Assembly: GCF_036320965.1 (NCBI RefSeq)
Contig: NC_092271.1
Span: 12,362,596-12,426,595, forward strand
DNA: 64,000 nucleotides
Direction: 5' to 3'
DNA from: Panulirus ornatus
Lineage: Eukaryota > Arthropoda > Malacostraca > Decapoda > Palinuridae
Below the pieces are notes generated by a model. That model ran no database searches, was not told the DNA's origin, and worked only from the letters and a program-made list of their open reading frames with translations. Made by a program: the position numbers and the translations under genes. Each line of letters begins with the position of its first letter. Positions within the stretch are counted from its first letter, which is position 1. Shown here one piece after another: positions 35,096-47,000 of the stretch.

Positions 35096-38000
35096 GTAAG
35101 GCCTCCACGGTGGTACAAGAGGGAGGCAGGAAGATGCCTTTGAGGTTTACCATCACCAGCGTTATGTATTTCATGTCCAGTTTTTTTTTTTTTTTTTTGG
35201 GGGGGGGGGATATGATGATGTTCGAACAGTATAAGGGAGGTCTAAATATGGTCAGGCTCCAGAATTACATTTTGCCTAAAGGAAGCAACCTTACTTATTG
35301 TGCTCCCTTTTCCCATGGCCCAATCCTCCTCCTCCTGCCTCTTCCCCACACCCATCCTACCATTGTTCCACCCTTCCTGATACCCTACAACTCATGCAGC
35401 AGGAGGATAATGCAGGGTCCTGTGATGGTACACTCAAATGTTCCTGGACAGGCCTTTCCCAGGAGGACCACACGTAAGAATTACGTGCATTTATTCCCAT
35501 TTTTCTGGTAAGCTGCCCTTCCTTCTCATTGTGTATGACTTTCACTTGATGTAACTGCTGTTGATCTAAATCCGCCACAATTTCTAGTCCGTAAACTAAG
35601 GTGAGGACAGCCAACCTCCGTAATTATCAACTGCCCTCCCTACCAAGGTTTTTACATGATCATCCTACGTTTGTTATTATTTTTTTATTATTATACGTGA
35701 TCGCTGTTTCCCGCGTCAGCGAGGTAGCGCCAGGAAACAGACAAAGAAAGACCCTTCCACTCATGTACATACATATATATACATGCACGCCCATACATGT
35801 ACATATACATATGTATAGCCATATACATACACATACACAGCCATATACACTCACTTGCCTTCATCCATTTTTGGCGCCACCCCACCCCACAGGAAACAGC
35901 ATCACCACCTCCTGCGTCAGCAAGGTAGCACCAGGAAAACAGACAAAAAAGGCCACATTCGTTCACAACGTCTCTAGCTGTCATGTGTGATGCACCAAAA
36001 CCACGGCTCCCTATCCACATTCAGGCTCCACAGACCTTTCCATGGTTTACCCCAGAAGTTGCACATGCCCTGGTTCAGTCCACTAACAGCACATCTACCC
36101 CCCCCCCTCAGTATGCCACATCGTTCCAATTCACTCTATTCCTTGCAAGCCCTCTCACCCTCCTGCGTTCAGGCCCCAATCGCTCAAGATCTTTGTCACT
36201 CCATCCTTCCACCTCCAGTTTGGTCTCCCGCTTCTCCTAGTTCCCTCCACCTTTGACACATATGACCTCTTTGTCAACGTTTTCTCACTCATTTTCTCCA
36301 TATGTCCAAACCATTTCAACACCCCCACTTCTGCTCTCTCAACCCCACTCTGTATATTACCACACATCTCTCTTACCCTTTCATTACTTACTTGATCAAA
36401 CCGCCTCACATTGTCCTCAAACATTTCATTTCCAGCACATCCACCCTCCTCCGTACAACCCTATGTATATATAGCCCATGCATTCATCTCTCTCAGAACC
36501 TTCACCCCCTCCTCCACCCTATGACTCACTTTTGCTTCCTTGATTCCATTCGTTGCTTAGTCCACTCCCAGATATCTAAAACACTTCACTTCCTCCAATT
36601 TTTCTCTATTCAAACTCATATCCCAACTAACTTGTCCCTCAACCCTACTGAACCTCATAACCTTGCTCTTATTCACATTTACTCCCAAGTTTCTCCTTTC
36701 AAACACTTTTCCAAACTCAGTCATCAAATTTTGCAGTTTCTCACTCGATTCAGCCACCAGTGCTGTATCATCGGCAAACAATAATTGTCTCACTTCCCAG
36801 GCCCTCTCATCCCCAACAGCTTGCATACTCGCCCCTCTCTCCAGAACTCTTACATTTATCTCCCTAACCACCCCATTCTTAAACAAATTAAACAACCATG
36901 GGGACATCACACACCCCTGCCTTAGACCAACTCTCATATCTTCCTACTCATACATATGCTTTACACCCTTGGATAAAAACTTCTCTGCTTCTAGCAGCTT
37001 ACTTCCCACACCATATACTCTTAAGATCTTCCACAAAGCATCTCTATCCACCCTGTCATATGCCTTCTCCAGATCCATGAATGTCACAAACAAATCCATC
37101 TTTCCCTAAGTATTTCTCACACACATTATTCAAAGCAAACACCTGATCCACACATCTTCTACCACTTCTGAAGCCACACAGCTCCTCCCCAATCTGATGC
37201 TCTGTGCATGCCCTCACCCTCTCAATCACTACCCTCCCATACAATTTTCCAGGAATCCTTAACAAACATATGCCTCTGTAGTGTAAACACACCTTTATCC
37301 CCTTTGTCTTTATACAATGGCATTATATACATACACAATGGCATTATATACATACATTCTGCCAATCCTCAGGCACTTCACCATGATCCATATATACATT
37401 GAATATCCTTACCAACCAATCAACAACACAGTCACGCCTTTTCTTAATGAAATCAACTGCACTTCCATCCAACCCCACTGCCTTGCCAGATTTCATCTTC
37501 CACAAGGCTATCGCCACCTTATCTCTGTTCACCAATCTACTCTTTCTGACTCTCGCTTCGCACACCACCTCAACCAAAACACCCTACATCTGCCCCTCTG
37601 TCATCAAACACATTCAACTAACCTTCAGAATACTCACACCATCTCCTCCTCACTACCTTTTATCACTTGCCCCCTTCACCGATGTTCCCATTTGTTCTAT
37701 TGTCTTACACACGTTATTTACCCACTTCCAAAACATCTTTTTATTCTCCTTAAAGTTTAATAATACTCTCTCGCCCCAATTCTCATTTGCCCTCATTTTC
37801 AACTTTTGCACCTTCCTCTTGACCTCCTGCTGCTGTATCTTATATATCTCCTAGTCATTTGCACTCCTTTCTTACAAGCACACTCCCCTCATGTCTTTTG
37901 CTCTCACCATTTGCCATTCTCCACTCAGTCTCTCCTGGTACTTCCTCACACAAGTGTCTTTCTAAGCTCACTTACTCTCACCATGCTCCTCTCCCCAACA

Positions 38001-41000
38001 TTCTCTCTTCTTTTTTGAAAACCTCTACAAATCTTCCCTCCAGCTGCCCCTCTCACCACATTAACATCTAAAAGTCTTTCTCTTACATGCTTAACAAGTA
38101 ACACGTACCATCATATAATACTGTGGCTCTGCTTGATAGTGGATAGCTTCAAGTACAATTTTGATGACTATGAAAACCTGAATATTTTCTCTTCCTGTTA
38201 TCAACAGAGCATTTTGAAATGATAGTATGTTTAACAGATCTGAGGATGTCTTCACATTTCAATTGCTCTTGAATCTACATTCACCAGACAGTCAGTTACT
38301 GTTTTCATTAATGAATGTCGTATGTAAGTAGTTCATACTTCATGTGGTAGGGGTGGTAGTGGTTGACACGTCTAGAAAGAGGGCAGTGAAGAATACCATC
38401 TAGCCTATACACGACACACTGTACTGTAATAAAAACATAACCATCTTTAACTCATTAAGCTCTATTTTATAATAGGCTAAACCTGTACGTAAACAATTAT
38501 TTCATTAACAGCTAATTCAAGTTGTGATATGATAAATAAGTACTGAGGAGACAGACTGACAAATCCACAGGAGAGAGCAAATACATTTATTTAGACCAAA
38601 TTGCATGAATAGAAGTACATGAAATAAAAATCATTTTCAGACTAATATTTGAGTTAATGAACACAGGGGTCCAGTGGGAGTCATTATCATGTTCACACGC
38701 AACCATCTGTACACTTCCAGTGTCAGATTCATTAACTCTTATATTTAGTGCTGTATTAACTACCTTTATGGTGCCAGATTCATTTGAACTTTACTCTTTA
38801 CCTGGTCAACTTTTGCTATTTTTTTTCTTTCTACACTCTGGCAAGTGCTGGAATGTACATACATGCCACTTCCTCCAATACTGGCCTCAACCAATCTTTT
38901 GGACTCACCCATTCACTCATATCCACCCTTGTCACCAATGATCTGTGTGTAGCTGCTGTTGTGGCACCAGATCAAATGATTCAAGAAAGCAATCCAACAC
39001 CCTGTAAGTAACTTTGCCATTGTCCTCCATACCTCTGTCACCTCATACACAGGATTCTTCTCTGCTCCCACATTCAGAGTCCACCACATTCACCAACTTG
39101 CCTCTCCCAAGCATTTTCAAATGCACTTACTATGGAACCCAGCACGCTTAGGAATATAAAGCCAGCATCCATCTCTCATGACCCCTGAGCCAGGACATGC
39201 ATGATTATGGTCAAATCCATTGTTCCATGATATCTTCCAGACCAGACGTTGGAGGAACCTGTCATTATCAGGTGAGCAAGAGGGCAGGTGGTAGGGTGCG
39301 TCACCCATTTACGTCACCTGCAGGCCAGGGGAAGGCTCGCTCCCAGACACCTCGGACTTGTATATTGTTTTGAATTATCGTTATGCTGAATTTATAATGC
39401 TAGATCACTCTTAATAAGTTAATCACTGTTCTGATTGGGCTTAATTACTTGTCCCTTGTACCTCCTTGCTGGGTAGTTACTTGTCCTTTATATCTTCTTT
39501 CTGGGTATTTCCCTGTCCCTTGTATCTCCTTGGCAGGTAATTACGTGTCCCTTGTGTCTCTTGGCAGAGCAGCTAATGTGCATATCTACTATACAATACA
39601 ACAGTACAGTAAATGAGGGAGTCAGGATCCGAACGCCTCTGTTTTTAGGCAAGCTCTACAAGGATTTTTTCCATTTCAGATATAATGCACTGTTTAGAGT
39701 GTGGTTTGACTATGTATACATCGCTGCTTGTATTTCATTGTAATAAAGGTGAAAATGATATCACAGTCACCATTAAATTAACTGAAGTTTGGAAGCCAAA
39801 CCTAAAGAAAGTTCTTGAAAATAATTCATCCAGGACAAGAACCCTGTTAACTATATTTTTAACATGCTTCATCTCTTATTTTTTTGCTTATATTTTTTGT
39901 CGTAGAAAGCGACTAGAGGGGACGGGAGCGGGGGGCCAGAAATCCTCCCCTCCTTGTATTAACTTTCTAAAATGGGAAACAGAAGAAGGAGTCACGCGGG
40001 GAGTGCTCATCCTCCTCGAAGGCTCAGAGTGGGGTGCCTAAATGTGTGTGGATGTAACCAAGATGTGAAAAAAGGAGAGATAGGTAGTATGTTTGAGGAA
40101 AGGAACCTGGATGTTTTGGCTCTGAGTGAAACGAAGCTCAAGGGTAAAGGGGAAGAGTGGTTTGGGAATGTCTGGGGAGTAAAGTCAGGGGTTAGTGAGA
40201 GGACAAGAGCAAGGGAAGGAGTAGCAATACTCCTGAAACAGGAGTTGTGGGAGTATGTGATAGAGTGTAAGAAAGTAAATTCTCGATTAATATGGGTAAA
40301 ACTGAAAGTTGATGGAGAGAGGTTGGTGATTATTGGTGCATATGCACCTGGGCATGAGAAGAAAGATCAAGAGAGGCAAGTGTTTTGGGAGCAGCTGAAT
40401 GAGTGTGTTAGTGGTTTTGATGCACGAGACCGGGTCATAGTGATGGGTGATTTGAATGCAAAGGTGAGTAATGTGGCAGTTGAGGGAATAATTGGTATAC
40501 ATGGGGTGTTCAGTGTTGTAAATGGAAATGGTGAAGAGCTTGTAGATTTATGTGCTGAAAAAGGACTGATGATTGGGAATACCTGGTTTAAAAAGCGAGA
40601 TATACATAAGTATACTTATGTAAGTAGGAGAGATGGCCAGAGAGCGTTATTGGATTACGTGTTAATTGACAGGCGTGCGAAAGAGAGACTTTTGGATGTT
40701 AATGTGCTGAGAGGTGCAACTGGAGGGATGTCTGATCATTATCTTGTGGAGGCTAAGGTGAAGATTTGTATGGGTTTTCAGAAAAGAAGAGTGAATGTTG
40801 GGGTGAAGAGGGTGGTGAGAGTAAGTGAGCTTGAGAAGGAGACCTGTGTGAGGAAGTACCAGGAGAGACTGAGTACAGAATGGAAAAAGGTGAGAACAAT
40901 GGAAGTAAGGGGAGTGGGGGAGGAATGGGATGTATTTAGGGAATCAGTGATGGATTGCGCAAAAGATGCTTGTGGCATGAGAAGAGTGGGAGGTGGGTTG

Positions 41001-44000
41001 ATTAGAAAGGGTAGTGAGTGGTGGGATGAAGAAGTAAGAGTATTAGTGAAAGAGAAGAGAGAGGCAGTTGGACGATTTTTGCAGGGAAAAAATGCAATTG
41101 AGTGGGAGATGTATAAAAGAAAGAGACAGGAGGTCAAGAGAAAGGTGCAAGAGGTGAAAAAAAGGGCAAATGAGAGTTGGGGTGAGAAAGTATCATTAAA
41201 TTTTAGGGAGAATAAAAACATGTTCTGGAAGGAGGTAAATAAAGTGCGTAAGACAAGGGAGCAAATGGGAACTTCAGTGAAGGGCGCAAATGGGGAGGTG
41301 ATAACAAGTAGTGGTGATGTGAGGAGGAGATGGAGTGAGTATTTTGAAGGTTTGTTGAATGTGTTTGATGATAGAGTGGCAGATATAGGGTGTTTTGGTC
41401 GAGGTGGGGTGCAAAGTGAGAGGGTTAGGGAAAATGATTTGGTAAACAGAGAAGAGGTAGTGAAAGCTTTGCGGAAGATGAAAGCCGGCAAGGCAGCAGG
41501 TATGGATGGTATTGCAGTGGAATTTATTAAAAAAGGGGGTGACTGTATTGTTGACTGGTTGGTAAGGTTATTTGATGTATGTATGACTCATGGTGAGGTG
41601 CCTGAGGATTGGCGGAATGCGTGCATAGTGCCATTGTACAAAGGCAAAGGGGATAAGAGTGAGTGCTCAAATTACAGAGGTATAAGTTTGTTGAGTATTC
41701 CTGGTAAATTATATGGGAGGGTATTGATTGAGAGGGTGAAGGCATGTACAGAGCATCAGATTGGGGAAGAGCAGTGTGGTTTCAGAAGTGGTAGAGGATG
41801 TGTGGATCAGGTGTTTGCTTTGAAGAATGTATGTGAGAAATACTTAGAAAAGCAAATGGATTTGTATGTAGCATTTATGGATCTGGAGAAGGCATATGAT
41901 AGAGTTGATAGAGATGCTCTGTGGAAGGTATTAAGAATATATGGTGTTGGAGGAAAGTTGTTAGAAGCAGTGAAAAGTTTTTATCGAGGATGTAAGGCAT
42001 GTGTACGTGTAGGAAGAGAGGAAAGTGATTGGTTCTCAGTGAATGTAGGTTTGCGGCAGGGATGTGTGATGTCTCCATGGTTGTTTAATTTGTTTATGGA
42101 TGGGGTTGTTAGGGAGGTAAATGCAAGAGTTTTGGAAAGAGGGGCAAGTATGAAGTCTGTTGGGGATGAGAGAGCTTGGGAAGTGAGTCAGTTGTTGTTC
42201 GCTGATGATACAGCGCTGGTGGCTGATTCATGTGAGAAACTGCAGACGCTGGTGACTGAGTTTGGAAAAGTGTGTGGAAGAAGAAAGTTAAGAGTAAATG
42301 TGAATAAGAGCAAGGTTATTAGGTACAGTAGGGTTGAGGGTCAAGTCAATTGGGAGGTGAGTTTGAATGGAGAAAAACTGGAGGAAGTGAAGTGTTTTAG
42401 ATATCTGGGAGTGGATCTGGCAGCGGATGGAACCATGGAAGCGGAAGTGGATCATAGGGTGGGGGAGGGAGCGAAAATTCTGGGGGCCTTGAAGAATGTG
42501 TGGAAGTCGAGAACATTATCTCGGAAAGCAAAAATGGGTATGTTTGAAGGAATAGTGGTTCCAACAATGTTGTATGGTTGCGAGGCGTGGGCTATGGATA
42601 GAGTTGTGCGCAGGAGGATGGATGTGCAGGAAATGAGATGTTTGAGGACAATGTGTGGTGTGAGGTGGTTTGATCGAGTGAGTAACGTAAGGGTAAGAGA
42701 GATGTATGGAAATAAAAAGAGCGTGGTTGAGAGAGCAGAAGAGGGTGTTTTGAAGTGGTTTGGGCACATGGAGAGGATGAGTGAGGAAAGATTGACCAAG
42801 AGGATATATGTGTCGGAGGTGGAGGGAACAAGGAGAAGAGGGAGACCAAATTGGAGGTGGAAAGATGGAGTGAAAAAGATTTTGTGTGATCGGGGCCTGA
42901 ACATGCAGGAGGGTGAAAGGAGGGCAAGGAATAGAGTGAATTGGAGCGATGTGGTATACCGGGGTTGACGTGCTGTCAGTGGATTGAAGCAAGGCATGTG
43001 AAGCGTCTGGGGTAAACCAGGGAAAGCTGTGTAGGTATGTATATTTGCGTGTGTGGACGTATGTATATACATGTGTATGGGGGGGGGGGTTGGGCCATTT
43101 CTTTCGTCTGTTTCCTTGCGCTACCTCGCAAACGCGGGAGACAGCGACAAAGTATAATAAATAAAAAATAAATAAATATTTTTTAAGAAATGTATCATAA
43201 AATCATGATCTGATCATTTTACCCATGCTTTTTGACATACATGAAGAGGGATTTTTATTAGGTAAATATCCATACTTTTTGCTTTTAGTGTCTGTTGGGA
43301 TTTTGGTCGTTAATGAATGAGGTATCTTGTGTTGCAGGACCACGTGATTGACAAGGAGGAATTCCGGTTTTGTTGGCAAAAGTGGATTAAACAGGTGAGT
43401 GTCTGTATTGTTTAGGTTGACCAAGGTCAAGTTTTCTGCACCTGACTGCCCAGTCTTTTCTACTAGACTTTGTATCAACACAGAACATATATATTTAGGG
43501 CCCATTTAATTGGTTTGAACCACTGCAGGTTCTCTTGTTTATTCAGACATACTCTAATAGTTAAGTGGGATGATTTGCCTTCCTCTGCTACCATCGAAAA
43601 CAATTTCCTGGGACTTTGAAGGATTTTAGAGGAGTGATGTTGAACAATAGATGCGTGGGTGTGACCCACTAATGGTATTCACAATGCAGGTTGTGCGACC
43701 CGTAACGGCACTGCTTGTGGTGGATGTACAGAACGACTTCATATCTGGCTCCCTTGCCATCAGCAACTGCCCTGCAGGCCATCATGGTGAGGAGGTGAGC
43801 ACACTTGTATTTCTCATTGAAAAATATGACTAATTACAAGTAACAAACAGGTTACACCTTTGTGTCACCCATCAGATTATATTCCCTCTTGCGTGTTCTC
43901 TTGTTTTTGTTCCCTCCATTGTAACTAAAAGGATGCCAATGGAGCTTCAAGAGTAACGAGTAATCAAGTGTTTGCCTTGAACAGTGAGTGAGAAATACTT

Positions 44001-47000
44001 GGAGAAATTGAGTGAACTGCGTGTGGCATTTTTAGAGCTGGAATAAATGTATTGTATGGTTGACAAGACAGGTCTTGAGAAAGGTTCTGGAAATATTTGG
44101 GAGTAAAGGAATGTATGGGATGAAAGTAAAGTTACAAAATGTAATGAGGAGCTTTTCTAGGTTTAAGACATTTATGCAAGTAGGACAGGAGGGGAACGAG
44201 TGGTTCCAAGTGAAGCTAGGTCTGCATGAAGAAAGTATGTTGTCACCACAGACATTAAATCTCTGCATGGATAGGTTGGTGAGGAAGGTGAATCATAATA
44301 CTATGTATATTTCAGAATGTTATTATCAGTAAGTCATAATGCTGAGTACAGTTGAATTTTATCATTGCATGAATTAACTGTAATAATTGCCTTTGCATAC
44401 AGGTGATCCCACCCATCATCCATCTGTTGGAGGATAATAGATTTGATATGGTTGTGTACTCACTTGACTGGCACCCAGAGGACCATGTTTCCTTCATTGA
44501 CAATGTGCGAGACCGGCCACTGCATGAAACTTGCAAGGTCTGTTTTAGATTTATCCACAGTGCTGTATCCATCTATATTGTGCTTTTTATTTCCCTCCCT
44601 TTGCACTTCTAGGAACTCTACCATTCCTTTCTGTTAATAGCAAATGCTCCACCCCTTTGTTTTCCACATTCTCTTAAAAAAAAAATTAAAGTAAAATAAG
44701 TGCAAGCAGGTACATGTTCTTGCCTTGTTCTGTAAGTTAATATCTTTATGTACTTCCATAAGTACTACTCATTTTTGATAATGCACAGTTTGTGAAAAGA
44801 TCTAATGAACTTAACTATAATCCCTCTCATCAAAGTTGCAAGTTTAAAATCATTTCTCATACAGATAACCTGTGATGAAGCCCAGGTGTATGACACAGTC
44901 ATCTTTGATAGTGTGAATGATTGCAAACCCACAGAGCAAAAACTATGGCCACGACACTGTGTGCAGAACACGTGGGGTGCTGAACTACATCAGGATCTCA
45001 AGGTAACTGACTCACTTTTTTCACTAAAACTAATTGCTTCTCCTGCCTTCATAAGAATAGGTTTAATGATAGTATATACAGATCAACCAACTTTTCTTTT
45101 TTCCAATATAGTGCAAATTACATGTGGAAAGTGTTAATTTGTCATTCACTGGTATGTAGCCACTCTTGAAAGCTGGCATTATAGCGGTCATGTGCACAGG
45201 ACTTATTTCATTGAGTGTCACTTTAAGAAGTAGTATGCTTCAGATACTTGGGAGTGGATTAAGCCCTGGATAGAAGGTCCTGTGTGCATTGAGGAGCATG
45301 TGGAAGGAGAGGTCATGTTTGTTGGGGTACAGTTAGGTATGTTTGAAGGTATAGTACTAGTCCTGAAAGGGTTGTATGGCCCCTTAATGCAAAAGAACGG
45401 AAGAGGATGGTCATGTTGGAAATAACATACCTAAAGATACATGCATTGTGATGTGGGTTGATCGCATGAGAAATGACAGTGTAAAGAAATGTGTGATAGT
45501 AAGTAGAGTATGACTGATAGTTGACCAGGGTGTGCTGAAACCATTTGGACTTATGTGTCAGAAAAGGCCCTCCACTTCTGCTTCTTAAAATCCTCTGACC
45601 ACAATTTTATTTCTGTTACTTCTAGTTGGGCACACCCATCCTCTAACCCCTCCCCCTACCTTGCAATGCCAAATTGGGTACTTTGGGAGCTCAGAGGTTA
45701 CCCCAATGCAGCTTTTTTTTTTTATTGATTTTCCCTGGTCAGAATGCCTCGCATTTTGCTGAACACATAGCAGAGATTATCTTGGCCAGGATGGAGTCCT
45801 ACATCCGATCTTCTAAATCGTGTATTTCCTTAATCATGGTTTGATTACTTCTGGCCACAAAACTCTTCCCTTCCCCAGAAACACACTCCATTTTAATTTC
45901 TGCTTAGAATCACTGGAAACTGTTTTCTGTGAAGTCAAGCACACTTTCATAACAAAGAAGTGTGCTGACTTAACTTTCTCTTCTGACAAATCTCTGTGGT
46001 TCTTCACCAAAAACATCTTCAGACACTTCTGTACTAAAGTCTTTCCTCAGATCATATAAAGCAGTCAAGGGAAGCCATAGAATGATCTGCTGGGCATGAC
46101 TGTGAATGGTGGGCGCTGGTTTTGGTGCACTGTAAATGACAGCTAGCAAATAAATGAGAAATGGGGCAGTTGTTCATCTGTTTCTTTGTGCCACCTCTGT
46201 GAAATGGGAACCGGCAAACAAGTATGAAACAAATTTAGTGGCAGTGATAATGGACTCCATGTACATGTAATTACACTGCAAGTGAAAAGTTGCCCAGCAA
46301 GATAGTATGATTGACAATGGATGAAATGTAACATAACCTTGTTTCCCTTTTCTTCATTAGAACACAGCTTTGAAGCTGTAGGAGCCCCATAAAAGGGATC
46401 CTAGGATTGTATGATTAATTACTTCAGCAGCTACTGCTCATTTAGATATAATGTACTTTCATTACTTTTACATCCATATTTCAGATATTTATTAACTCAT
46501 CCATATTTCAGATATCTATTGTCTTTCATAATTAAAGATGATACCTTGAAGTACTTTCAATAACTGAACCATATGTATAGGGATTTGTGAATTACAGCTG
46601 TTCCTATTACTTACAGATTGCTGAAGATGCAGTTCTAGTTTACAAGGGCACAGACCCAGACACCGATTCTTATAGTGCTTTTTGGGATAACAACAAGAAA
46701 TCTCACACCTCTCTGAATGAGGAGCTGCAGAAGAGAAACATCACAGATTTGTTCATCTGTGGTATTGCATATGATGTGTGCGTTGGTATGTCCCTTCTAC
46801 TCAAGCTTGTCAGTAGTTCATTCTTGATCTAGTACACATGTAACCACAGTTTATCACCATTGAGTCACTAAAAGGAATTTACCATGATATCAATGTCATA
46901 GTGTCATTATTCATGGTATTCCTTAACCTCTACATACAGAAACAATTGGAAACCCATGAGCAGATACTGAGAGGGATGGCCTAAGGGGTCAGGACCCCTC

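Noticed and set aside
42452..43072. Minus-strand ORFs opposite the LINE (also 28985-29878 and 40778-41491)
   Set aside because: Antisense shadows of the LINE polyprotein; the same frames appear opposite both similar LINE copies.
43787..43794. Alternative donor gtgagg for Naam exon c
   Set aside because: It would shift the frame and drop the conserved GEE before the next exon's VIPPI.
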